From NCBI GenBank assembly GCA_963851085.1, contig CAWKNX010000019.1:186001-250000 (forward strand): a stretch of DNA of 64,000 nt, in the 5' to 3' direction. The translations under genes and the position numbers were made by a program. Numbering within the stretch: position 1 is the stretch's first letter; the number at the start of each line of letters is the position of its first letter. Origin of the DNA: DATFVJ01 sp963851085. Lineage in GTDB: Bacteria; Actinomycetota; Actinomycetes; Streptosporangiales; Streptosporangiaceae. Positions 32,453 through 41,091 of this stretch are shown here, in pieces. The notes below the pieces were generated by a model that worked only from the letters and a program-made list of their open reading frames with translations, was not told the DNA's origin and searched no databases.

Positions 32453-34105
32453 TCAGGCGCGGTTGCCTTGCTCGAACACCTCGTACTCACCCTTGGCGTA
32501 ACCATCGCGCAAGCGCGTCTTGGCGAACTTGCCGACGCTCGTCTTGGGCACCTCGGTGACGAACGACCAGCGCTCGGGCAACTGCCAGCGCGGCACCTTC
32601 GACGACAGGAATTCGCGCAGTTCGTCCGGGCCGACGGTAGCGCCTTGGGCGATCACGACCGCCGCGAAGGGGCGCTCGCCCCATCGGTCGTCAGGAACTC
32701 CGACGACGGCCGCCTCGACCACGTCCGGATGGGCCATCAGCGCGTTCTCGAGCTCAACGGACGAGATCCACTCACCGCCCGACTTGATGACATCCTTGGC
32801 CCTGTCGGTGAGCCTGAGGTACCCGCGCTGGTCGATCGTGCCGACGTCACCGGTCCGCAACCACCCGTCGTCGAACTTGTCCGGGTCCTCGTCGCCGTAG
32901 TAGGAACCGGTGACCCAGGGACCGCGTACCTCGATCTCGCCGACCGCCGTGCCGTCCTTCGGCAGCACCTTCCCGCCGTCCCCGACCAGCCGCCCCTCGA
33001 CCAGCCCGAGCAGCCTGCCCTGGGAGTCGCGGTACCGCCACGCCTCCGCTCCCGAGGTGCCTGGCGGCGGCTGCGCGATGCTTCCCACCGGCGAGATTTC
33101 CGTCATCCCCCAGGCATGGACGACCCGCACGCCGAACTCGGTCTCGAACGCCTCCATCAGGGCGTGCGGCACCGCCGAACCGCCACACGGCACCATCCGC
33201 AGCGACGACAGGTCGCCGCCGTTGGCCCGCACATACCGCAGCAGCTCATTAAAGATCGTCGGGACCCCGCCGGCCAGCGTGACGCGTTCACTGGCGATCA
33301 GCCGCGCCAGCGGCTGGGGCTGCAGGAACCGGTCCGGCATGATCAGGTCTGCGCCCGCCATGAGGGCCGCATAAGCCAGGCCCCACGCGTTGGCGTGGAA
33401 CATCGGCACCACCGGCAGAACACGGTCGGCCGCGGACACGGCGAAGGCGTTCCCGACGCACACGGCCATCGAGTGCAGGTAGGCCGACCTGTGGCTGTAC
33501 ACCACACCCTTCGGCTTGCCCGTCGTGCCGCTTGTGTAGCACATCGCCGCCGCGTCCCGCTCATCCAGAACAGGCCAGCTGAACGACTCCGGTTCCGCCG
33601 CGAGCAGGTCCTCGTACACGTGCACCGGGCGGCCCGCACCGGCGAGCCGCTCGGCGGCCGCGGCAGCCGTTTGGGCTGATGGGTCTGCCACGATCACATG
33701 CCGGACGGTCTGCATCTCGGGCAGCACCGTCGCGAGCAGAGGCGCAAGCGTCGCGTCTGTGATGATCACATCGTCGGCGGCGTGGTTGGCGATGAAAGCC
33801 AGCTGTTCCGCCGACAAGCGGATGTTCAAGGTATGCAGCACCGCACCCATCGACGGCACGGCGAGGTAGGCCTCCAGGTGCTCCGCGTTGTTCCACATGA
33901 ACGTCGCAACCCGCTGATCGCCATCGATGCCCAGCCGGCGCAGGGCATTCGCGAGCTGCGCCGCCCGGCGCCCGGCGGCGCCGTACGAACGGCTGCGCGA
34001 GCTCTCCTCCGTGCAGGTCACCACCAAGGAGTCGGCGAAACTCGTTGTCCCGTACCGCATGACGGCGGCAATGGTCAGCGGATAATCCATCATCGTGCTG
34101 CGCAC
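32453..34105 (-). CDS. Fatty acyl-CoA ligase (AMP-forming)
   Basis: 550 residues of the ANL superfamily: P-loop-like MCYTSGTTGKPKGVVYSH, then WGLAYAALMAGADLIMP, HAWGMTEISPVG, DDGWLRTGDVG, and the C-terminal KDVIKSGGEWISS with the catalytic Lys in TSVGKFAK. It activates a medium- or long-chain fatty acid to acyl-CoA in the cytosol. GGAGG lies six bases before GTG 34105; ATG 34090 is an alternative. The sigma factor gene lies behind its 5' end on the same strand. Confidence 0.88.
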   Translation of the reverse strand: MRSTMMDYPLTIAAVMRYGTTSFADSLVVTCTEESSRSRSYGAAGRRAAQLANALRRLGIDGDQRVATFMWNNAEHLEAYLAVPSMGAVLHTLNIRLSAEQLAFIANHAADDVIITDATLAPLLATVLPEMQTVRHVIVADPSAQTAAAAAERLAGAGRPVHVYEDLLAAEPESFSWPVLDERDAAAMCYTSGTTGKPKGVVYSHRSAYLHSMAVCVGNAFAVSAADRVLPVVPMFHANAWGLAYAALMAGADLIMPDRFLQPQPLARLIASERVTLAGGVPTIFNELLRYVRANGGDLSSLRMVPCGGSAVPHALMEAFETEFGVRVVHAWGMTEISPVGSIAQPPPGTSGAEAWRYRDSQGRLLGLVEGRLVGDGGKVLPKDGTAVGEIEVRGPWVTGSYYGDEDPDKFDDGWLRTGDVGTIDQRGYLRLTDRAKDVIKSGGEWISSVELENALMAHPDVVEAAVVGVPDDRWGERPFAAVVIAQGATVGPDELREFLSSKVPRWQLPERWSFVTEVPKTSVGKFAKTRLRDGYAKGEYEVFEQGNRA

Positions 34106-34174
34106 CGGCAACCTCCCCTGCGAAAATGCGCAAACCGGCCCTGCGGGGATGGTCTCACGTGCCGGACCGCGTCG

Positions 34175-34879
34175 TCACTCCGCCAGCACCGGAATCTCCC
34201 CTTCTTCTGCCCTGGCCGCCCCGCTCGGACCCGTGCCGCCGGTGTCACTGCAATCCGGCCCGCCGGCGCAGATGGCCTCTTCCGCGCGCGGAACATAGTC
34301 GCCGAAATCGCCCAGCAGCTCGGCGTCGTTCCGCAGTTTGCCGACCGCGCGCGAGATCGTGCTCTTGACGGTGCCCACGCTCACGCCGAGCACGTCAGCG
34401 ATCTCCGCTTCGGTCATGTCCTCGTAGAAACGGAGCGCGACCGCGGCCCGCATCCTCGGTGGCAGCCGTGCGAGCGCCCGCCACAGCGCGTCGTGCACCT
34501 CACTGTTGCCCGCATGATCGGGCGCCGCCCGCTCCGGGATGTGCTCGGTCGGGTACTCCTCCAGCCGGCGCTGCCGCCACCAGGAGATATGCGTGTTCAC
34601 CATCGCCCGCCGCACGTAGCCGTCGACGGCACGCCGGTCTTGAATGCGGTGCCATGCCACATATGTCTTGGCCAGCGCGACCTGGACCAGGTCCTCCGCG
34701 TCGGCCCGGTGGCCCGTCAGCAGGTACGCCATCCGCAGCAGCGTCGCGCTCCGTGCCGCGACGTAGTCACGGAAGTCGGCGTGATCACCGGTCGCCAGCC
34801 GCAACGCACGACCCCCACGCGGATCTGGCGCGTTCGCCCGGCGCGCATCCGGCAAGACGTGATCGCCCCCGACGCTCAC
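34175..34879 (-). CDS. SigE-family ECF sigma factor
   Basis: 234 residues. Region 2: DFRDYVAARSATLLRMAYLL, then DLVQVALAKTYVAWHRI and GYVRRAMVNTHISWWRQRRL; region 4: LPPRMRAAVALRFYEDMTEA and VLGVSVGTVKSTISRAVGKL. The SWWRQRR block is typical of the 'SigE family' of actinomycete ECF factors. The C-terminal ~40 residues are acidic and not part of the usual fold. No anti-sigma gene is adjacent. GTG 34879 is the best but not a certain start. It is divergent from the gene at 35119, which it may control. Confidence 0.85.
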   Translation of the reverse strand: MSVGGDHVLPDARRANAPDPRGGRALRLATGDHADFRDYVAARSATLLRMAYLLTGHRADAEDLVQVALAKTYVAWHRIQDRRAVDGYVRRAMVNTHISWWRQRRLEEYPTEHIPERAAPDHAGNSEVHDALWRALARLPPRMRAAVALRFYEDMTEAEIADVLGVSVGTVKSTISRAVGKLRNDAELLGDFGDYVPRAEEAICAGGPDCSDTGGTGPSGAARAEEGEIPVLAE

Positions 34880-35118
34880 ACCGTAACGGTACCCAGCATG
34901 GGCCGCCGATGAGCGCGACACCAGCGTGATTGTGGCCGGGCGCCAGCACCCGGCGCCCGTGCCCGCACCGGCACCGGCGCCGGCACGGTGTTTGCGGCTA
35001 ACCATAAAGGTTGGACATGTGTGACCCGGCCAGGAAAAACTCGCCGAACCACTTGACTCAGGGGGCGCATGATACGCATGGTCATGACGCGGGTTCACAC
35101 CGTCGCCGGGAGGGGGAC

Positions 35119-36081
35119 ATGGCGCATCAGCCGCGCGATGCCGCGCGCCGCCGTCCACTGCTCAAGAAGGCGATCTTCGGCGGTGCCGACGGCACGGACC
35201 CGCAGGCACCGGGGCGCGCGGTGACAGGAACCGTCCTCGACGCCAGCCCGCACATACTTGTGATCGCGACCGAGGCTGGCGCTGAGGAGCGGTTCGCCCT
35301 GATGGACGACACGTCGGCGTGGCGCGGCGGAGCGGTGGCCCCCGCGTCGCTCCATCCCGGCTGCCAGGTCGTGTTACGGCGCCATGGGCAGCGCCGCGTC
35401 GCCGACCGGATCTGGGCCGACATAGGGCGCGTCACCGGCACGATCGCCGAGCGCGAAGGAGACGCGCTGCTCGTCGACCAGGGTCACACCCGCGGGCGCG
35501 GTGTCCTCGTCTTTTCCGGCCGCACGTCCGGCCGGATCATGGTCCGCTTCCCCAAACTCGAGCCCGGCTATCTGATCGACGTGATTGGCCTGCGCCGCGG
35601 CGGATTCGTCGAAGCGCTCACCCCAGCCACCTCACAGCCGCCATACCACAGCGACCACGTCCCGCGTGCCGCGCTGCTGCGGGGGCACGTACCTGACGCC
35701 ATCAGCGGCAGCGCGAGCTGGCATGAACCCGCCGACGATCCCGCAGGCTCTCCCGGCGCCGCCTATCCCGCCCTCGACCCGGCGTCCGCCTGCGACCCCG
35801 CCTCCGGTACCACCGCCTGCGACGCCGCTGTGAGCTGCGTCAGGCTGCCGTACCTGTCCATCGGAAGCATGCTGACCGTGCGGAACGACTGCTCGGGCGA
35901 CTGCGCCGCCGTCCAGGTGACGGCCTGCGGATCGGTCGCGAGCCGCTTCTGCGACCGATGCCTCACCTGCGGCATCTCACCGCGCGGCCGCGTCGTCGAG
36001 CTCACGACGGCCAGCTTCGTCGAACTCGGCGGCGAACTTCACAAGGGCTGTTTCAATACGACCATCAGGATCGGTGGGTGA
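35119..36081 (+). CDS. Cys-rich protein with a C-terminal double-psi-barrel-like domain
   Basis: 320 residues, AGGGGG directly before ATG 35119. The first ~190 residues contain two OB/SH3-like halves (GRAVTGTVLDASPHILVI, then GRVTGTIAEREGDALLVDQG). After a Pro/Ala-rich linker comes CVRLPYLSIGSMLTVRNDCS, later GRVVELTTASFVELGGELHK, CFNTTIRIGG: the order LPxGSxLTVxN ... VVELTTASFxELG fits an RlpA-like double-psi beta-barrel. Eleven Cys in the last ~105 residues. No signal peptide is seen. The MauE-like gene starts right behind its stop, so they form an operon. Confidence 0.6.
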   Translation: MAHQPRDAARRRPLLKKAIFGGADGTDPQAPGRAVTGTVLDASPHILVIATEAGAEERFALMDDTSAWRGGAVAPASLHPGCQVVLRRHGQRRVADRIWADIGRVTGTIAEREGDALLVDQGHTRGRGVLVFSGRTSGRIMVRFPKLEPGYLIDVIGLRRGGFVEALTPATSQPPYHSDHVPRAALLRGHVPDAISGSASWHEPADDPAGSPGAAYPALDPASACDPASGTTACDAAVSCVRLPYLSIGSMLTVRNDCSGDCAAVQVTACGSVASRFCDRCLTCGISPRGRVVELTTASFVELGGELHKGCFNTTIRIGG

Positions 36082-36083
36082 GG

Positions 36084-37037
36084 ATGTTCAGCGCATTCCG
36101 CGAGATGCAGATTCCGCTGCTCGCCGCGTTGCTCCTGCTCGCCTGCGCGGGCAAGGCAGCCCGCGCGGTACGTTTTCGGTCCATCGACGAGGGACTCGGG
36201 CCGACCACCATGTTCCCGCTGCGTCTTCGGCGGCCGGCGGCGATGGCCATGTGTTCGGCTGAGTCCGGCCTCGGTCTGGCGCTGGTTGCCACAGCGGGCC
36301 GGCTGCCCGTGTGGCCCGCGGCGGCAACGATGGTACGGCTCGGTGTGGTCCTGCTTTTCGCCACCGCGACGGCTGCGCTCATCGAACTCAGTGCCCAACG
36401 CCCCGACGCCGGGTGCGGGTGCTTCGGCAGCCTGAGCAGCACCCCGGTCAGCACGCGAACCATCGCCCGCTCGGCCCTTTTCACCATCGCGGCCGCCGCC
36501 ACCGTGGGCGTTCCGCCGGTCCGGCTGACCGTGAACGGCGTCTTTCCCGGCGCGGTGCACGGAACCCTGGGTGCGCGCCTGCTCGTTGCCGCTGTCGCCG
36601 CCGAGGTCGTCCTGATCGCCCTCCTCTCGCCGGAGCTTGGCGAGGCTCTGGTGCGGCTCGGCTACCGCGAGCCCTGCGAGCGGCGCACCGTCTCGACGCA
36701 CCGCACCCTCACGGCACTTCGGTCGAGCCGGGTCTGGCGTCGGCACGCTGACCTGCTGACCAGCGACGAGCCGACCGACATCTGGCGCGAGCTTTGCTGG
36801 CGGTTCGCCGTGTTCTCGGGTGAGATCAACGACCGGGAGGCCGACATCGTCTTCGCGGTCTACACGAGGCGGTGGAGCCCGCCCGTCCATGCCGCCATCG
36901 TCGACGCCGTGACCGGCGAGGTGCTCGGCCGCAGCGGCCTGCGCCAGCCGACGGCGGGACCGCTGCCTTCCCTTCCTGGCCGTCGCGATGAGGTCCTGGC
37001 CGCCCGAGAGGGCGACGACCTGGCCCGCACGAGCTAA
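36084..37037 (+). CDS. MauE/DoxX-type redox-associated membrane protein
   Basis: 317 residues. Residues 1-~170 hold four hydrophobic helices with the pattern of MauE (LAALLLLACAGKAARAVRF, then LIELSAQRPDAGCGCFGSLS with a CGC motif). The C-terminal half is soluble, with READIVFAVYTRRW. Family knowledge: MauE-like proteins are DsbD/VKOR-like partners in disulfide handling. ATG 36084; a GTG at 36078 overlaps the preceding stop. The neighbour with many Cys suggests that this protein forms or reduces its disulfides. Confidence 0.7.
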   Translation: MFSAFREMQIPLLAALLLLACAGKAARAVRFRSIDEGLGPTTMFPLRLRRPAAMAMCSAESGLGLALVATAGRLPVWPAAATMVRLGVVLLFATATAALIELSAQRPDAGCGCFGSLSSTPVSTRTIARSALFTIAAAATVGVPPVRLTVNGVFPGAVHGTLGARLLVAAVAAEVVLIALLSPELGEALVRLGYREPCERRTVSTHRTLTALRSSRVWRRHADLLTSDEPTDIWRELCWRFAVFSGEINDREADIVFAVYTRRWSPPVHAAIVDAVTGEVLGRSGLRQPTAGPLPSLPGRRDEVLAAREGDDLARTS

Positions 37038-37054
37038 GGGTGCTCACCGCGGAA

Positions 37055-38086
37055 TCAGTCCTCTGGCCGGGGTGTCCGCGTCCGTCCCGCCATCTGGGTC
37101 CAGAAGGACTCGAGCTCGCCGGGGTCATGCCCTGCCACGACGCCGTCGTGCGGCGAAGCCGGCGAAGCCGACGGCCCAGCAGCGTCTGCTGCCGCCGGCA
37201 GAAGGCTTCGCTGAGCTCGGCTCGCGGCTGCGCGCCGCTCGGCGGGTATGGGCAGAGTTCGAACTGGCAGCCCTGCAGGCAGGTGGAACCGGGCTCGGCC
37301 GCGTCAGCCCAGCCAATGGTCCGCGTGGGTTCGAGCGGCCTGCGGTCCTTGATGAGGCAGGGCGGCAGGTACGTCCGGCTCGCGCGTTCCAGGCGCTCCT
37401 CGCGCGCATCCGGCGAATCCGCCGACCCGGCCTGTTCGGTGAGGTTCAGCATGACCAGAACGTCTGCAGCCAGTTGCTGCGCACGCCGGTCCAGCGCGCT
37501 CCAGCCGACCGAGGGCGGGATCCAGGTTATGTTTGCGAGAATCGGTGGGTTTGGCAGGCCGTGACCCCACGTTACTGATGATGCCGCTCTCGTCGATCCA
37601 GATGAACCGTTCCGGGTGCGCGCTCTCCAGGGCGAGCGCGGCAAGGTCGCCCGCCTCGGCGACGAAGGGGTGCTCCCGGCGCCCGCTGCCGGACTTGTTG
37701 GCCATGCTCAGGTCGCCTGGCGCGCACTTGCTTCCGGCGATTGCCAGCCAACGGGCGACCGTCTGCGCCGGCCCAGCGCCCCGGTATCGCAGCCGCTTGC
37801 CCCCGCCGCCTGAGTCCTTCCCGGCGGCGCCATCTGGTCCCGCCCCGCCACGGCCAGCGGCCGATGTCCCGATTTCGTCGGGCAGCGTCCACAGGCACAG
37901 GGCATGGATGAGTGTCAGCTGCGTGAACCAGTAGCGAGCGTATTTGAGCATCTCCTCGGCCCGCTGAATCAGGTAAGCGCGGGCCTCCTCGCACGTGTAG
38001 GGACTGCGTGCCCGCCGGTTTGCCGCGGAGCGGTGCCCTGAGCGTTCTCCGTGCCGATAGTCTTTTCTAGCTCTTTCTAGCCTCAC
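37055..38086 (-). pseudogene. Frameshifted large unknown protein
   Basis: Three frames in series give a protein-like sequence: from GTG 38086 MRLERARKDYRHGERS, then RAYLIQRAEEMLKYARYWFT and HPERFIWIDESGIISNVG; from about 37580 LPNPPILANITWIPPSVGWS, later EPGSTCLQGCQFELCPYPPS; from about 37150 VVAGHDPGELESFWTQMAGR, ending at 37055. Two single-base shifts are needed. The family is not known to me; the composition is that of a cytosolic actinomycete protein. It is convergent with the MauE-like gene. Confidence 0.5.
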
Positions 38087-38180
38087 GCATAGACAGGGGA
38101 AGAAGACGGCAGAGAGGTACCACGGCTGAGCTGACGTGCTGGAGCACGCGGCGGCGCGGCGGTCGGGGTGGGGGCTGCGC

Positions 38181-39359
38181 TCAGACCGGCTGCGCGCGAA
38201 GGAACTGGCCAAAATGCGGCACGGTGAACGCGATGAGCCCGCGCTCCGAGCTGTAGATCAGGCCCTTCTTGATCAGGCCGTCACGCGCCGGGGACAGGCT
38301 AGATGGCTTTCTGCCGAGTTCGTCGGCGACGTTCGCCGTCGGCACGGGCTCATCGCCGAGCGCGGCCATCGCGCGCATGTACTCACGTTCCGCCGGTGTG
38401 GCACGCTCGTACCTGCTGCCGAAGAAGCCGACCGCCAGTTCGCCCTCCGCCTCGGGCGCGGCGACCCGCACATCGTCGGCCGAGATCGGGCTGGCCGTGG
38501 CGACGTCCCAGGTGACCTTGCCGTATGCCTGGACGAAATACGGATATCCGTCCGCCGCCTCGTACAGCGCGTCGAGCGCCGCCGGCTTGAACTCGACGCC
38601 CTCACGTTCCGCAGGCGCGATCAGCGCGAGGTCGGCGGCCTCACGGTCAAGCCGGTCGATCCGGACGTAACGGAACAGCCGCTCCGAATAGCTCTTGCTC
38701 GCCGAGAGCACCGACGGCAGGTGGGGCAGGCCGGCACCGACCACGATCAGCGGTCCGCCGGTCTGGGACAGCTCATGGCAGGCGGCGCACAGCGCCGACA
38801 CGTCGGTCGCCGGCACATCCTGCATCTCGTCGACAAACAGCGCTATCCCAACACCAAGATCGGTGGCGATGGACGCCGCGTCAGCGAACAACTCCGTGAG
38901 GTCGATCTCCATGTCGCCGGAGTCGGCGCGGCCCCGTACCGGCAGGGCGTCGATGCCAAGCGAAGCTGGCGCGCCCTTGGCCGCCTTCGGGTCACGCGCC
39001 GCGAAGGCCTTGAGCACGCCGAGGAAGTACTCGATGCGGTCCGGTGCCCGGTGCCGCGGCGCGAGTTCACGCACCGCCATGTGCAGCGCGCCCGCCACCG
39101 GCCGCCTGATCGACTGATCCGGCCTGGCCTCGATCTTGCCGGTTCCCCACAGCCGACCGATCGCCATCGACCTGAACGTATTGAGCAGCACGGTCTTGCC
39201 GACACCGCGAAGGCCGGTCAGCACCATGCTGCGCTCGGGCCGGCCACGGGCGACGCGTTCGAGCACGACCTCGAACTGGCCGATCTCACGATCACGGCCG
39301 GCGAGTTCGGGTGGGCGCTGCCCAGCGCCTGGCGCATAGGGATTGCGTACCGGGTCCAC
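38181..39359 (-). CDS. AAA-type ATPase with C-terminal winged helix
   Basis: 392 residues: PELAGRDREIGQFEVVLERV, Walker A GLRGVGKTVL (about 49-58), Walker B ALFVDEMQDV, sensor region LIVVGAGLPHL and a C-terminal winged helix (VPTANVADELGRKPSSLSPA). This matches small AAA/STAND ATPases annotated as ATP-binding proteins; they may act as mobile-element, toxin or defence modules. No partner gene is evident next to it except the broken gene at 37055. GTG 39359 precedes DPVRNPYAPG; no strong ribosome-binding site. Confidence 0.75.
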   Translation of the reverse strand: MDPVRNPYAPGAGQRPPELAGRDREIGQFEVVLERVARGRPERSMVLTGLRGVGKTVLLNTFRSMAIGRLWGTGKIEARPDQSIRRPVAGALHMAVRELAPRHRAPDRIEYFLGVLKAFAARDPKAAKGAPASLGIDALPVRGRADSGDMEIDLTELFADAASIATDLGVGIALFVDEMQDVPATDVSALCAACHELSQTGGPLIVVGAGLPHLPSVLSASKSYSERLFRYVRIDRLDREAADLALIAPAEREGVEFKPAALDALYEAADGYPYFVQAYGKVTWDVATASPISADDVRVAAPEAEGELAVGFFGSRYERATPAEREYMRAMAALGDEPVPTANVADELGRKPSSLSPARDGLIKKGLIYSSERGLIAFTVPHFGQFLRAQPV

Positions 39360-39600
39360 GCCATCGGACTCTATGGCCCGATCTAGCACGGATCTTAGAT
39401 TTCCGTAGAAGACGCTACGGCGTGTCGCGCCGCGGCTGCCCGCCCCGCGCGCCGCGGCTCCCCCGCAGGCCCAGCGCGCCGCGCTTTCCGCGAGCCCGGG
39501 GCCGGGCTGCCCGCCAGCCCGGGGCCGGAGCGGTCCAGCTGCGGGCCGGGCCGGGTTCACGGACCCGGCCCGCAGCTCCCCCTGCAGGTCTAGCGCACTG

Positions 39601-40734
39601 TCAGTGGAGCAGATCGAGCTGGTTGGTCGCGTCGTCGACGAAGTACAGACCCATGCCGTGCGGCGCCACCGCGAGCCCGAACAAGGCACCAGCGCCCGCC
39701 GGGCTGCCCGACGTGTCGAGTGCCTTCACGGCGATCTGATGGCCGCCGGGGGTCGTCTCGACGATGTTCCCGTCCCCCCCGTTGACCGTGAGCACGTCAC
39801 CGTTCGGCGCGACCGTAAGGCCGAGCGGTGCGTTCAGCGCGCCGCCCTTGGTGACCGTGAAGCCCGTCCCGGCCGAATGGTGCCGCGCCACCGCACCCGG
39901 TATCGCCGCGATCCTGCTGTTCACGGTGTCAGCGACGTAAAGCGTTCCGTTACGCCCGAGCCCGACGCCCGTCGGGCCGATCACGAGCGCCGCCGGATCG
40001 GTCGTCTCCGCGAACCCGGAGCCGATCTTCGTGATGGCCCGCAGCCGCGGCGCGCCGCGGCCGGGAATGGTGACGACGAGCCGCAGGACCGTGCCGTGGT
40101 GTACGACGTGGCCATTGGCCTTCACCGTTCCGTTCAGCACATTGGTGACGAACAGTTCTGCCGCCTGCCCCAGGTCCAGTGCCGTCATGTCCCATGGGCC
40201 GTTGATGCCGTGGCCGGAGAATGTTTCACGGACGCGACCGTGGCTGTCGAGCACGAGGAGGCAGCCCGCACGCGCGGACGCCGACATCCCGTCCTTGGTC
40301 GGGAGGCTGCCCACGATGACCCAGCCGCTGCGCAGGACGCTGAGCGCGGTGGTCAGGCCGATGCCGCCCGGGCAGCGCCCCGGCAGATGCGCCGCACTGA
40401 TCTTGGCGAAGACGGATACCTTGCCGCGGGGCGAGATCTCGACAATCGTCGTCCCGGTCCCCTGCAGATTCTTGCCGTTGTTGAAGTTACTTACGAGCAC
40501 GTCGCCGCGGTGCAGCTTGCCCGTGCTCCGCTGTACTACCGCGACCCCATATGGGTTCACGTCGCCGTTCTTCGGCACCGTGGACGCCACGGTCGTGATG
40601 GTGTGAAAGCGGTTGATGAACGGCCGGTGCAACGCTGGCTGCGCACCCGCCCCGGGCGCGACGGCGATCAGCGCGCTTGCCGCGATCCCCGCTAGCGCGG
40701 TCCCCGCGACGCTCACGCGTTTGACTACTCCCAT
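39601..40734 (-). CDS. Secreted NHL-repeat protein
   Basis: 377 residues with a signal peptide (MGVVKRVSVAGTALAGIAAS to about residue 32) and several beta-propeller repeats: NPYGVAVVQRSTGKLHRGDV, GLGRNGTLYVADTVNSRIAA, LTVAPNGDVLTVNGGDGNIV and GLAVAPHGMGLYFVDDATNQ. AGGAG precedes ATG 40734. It is an extracellular propeller protein of unknown ligand, possibly an SMP-30/NHL-like lactonase, but no metal site could be identified. Confidence 0.75.
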   Translation of the reverse strand: MGVVKRVSVAGTALAGIAASALIAVAPGAGAQPALHRPFINRFHTITTVASTVPKNGDVNPYGVAVVQRSTGKLHRGDVLVSNFNNGKNLQGTGTTIVEISPRGKVSVFAKISAAHLPGRCPGGIGLTTALSVLRSGWVIVGSLPTKDGMSASARAGCLLVLDSHGRVRETFSGHGINGPWDMTALDLGQAAELFVTNVLNGTVKANGHVVHHGTVLRLVVTIPGRGAPRLRAITKIGSGFAETTDPAALVIGPTGVGLGRNGTLYVADTVNSRIAAIPGAVARHHSAGTGFTVTKGGALNAPLGLTVAPNGDVLTVNGGDGNIVETTPGGHQIAVKALDTSGSPAGAGALFGLAVAPHGMGLYFVDDATNQLDLLH

Positions 40735-41091
40735 GTGCTCCCGCTCCTCTTCCCTGGACCCGTAGGTGCGCTGGCAGCACAGCACCACCGGCGACGCGCC
40801 GCCAGTCACAGCCTCTACACGAGCGGCCCGCGCAAGCGGTTCAGGTCCTCGCGGACCGATCTGACCGCGTCTTCGCGCCGGGCATGACAGCACAGCCCGG
40901 CTACCGGGTCGCGGCCCGAATGCGGCCCGAGGTGACGTGAAGCTGTCCCAAGCCAGACCGAGATTTGGTCGCGGGCCCACCCGGAGACTAAAATTCAACG
41001 AGCGTTGAGATTCGGCCCAGCGGATGTGCCGCGATCCGCTTGGCTATGCCGTAAACGTGCCTCGCGCGGTCGCAAGCAGAAGGGCTGAGAC
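40735..41091. other. Divergent promoter region between NHL gene and ABC exporter
   Basis: No gene. It contains the palindrome at 40995-41008 and serves the divergent genes at 40734 and 41092. Confidence 0.5.
40995..41008. promoter_or_regulatory. Operator-like palindrome TCAACG-ag-CGTTGA
   Basis: Perfect 6+6 palindrome with a 2-bp centre, 84 bp before the ABC permease start. Such sites are typical of TetR-family repressors, which often control drug-exporting ABC-2 systems, but no tetR gene is adjacent. Confidence 0.45.

Noticed and set aside
32366..33679. 437-residue plus-strand frame opposite the acyl-CoA ligase
   Set aside because: Shadow of the ligase; no recognisable domain.
38136..39386. 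416-residue plus-strand frame opposite the AAA ATPase
   Set aside because: Arg/His-rich composition with no motif; the opposite strand has Walker A and B.
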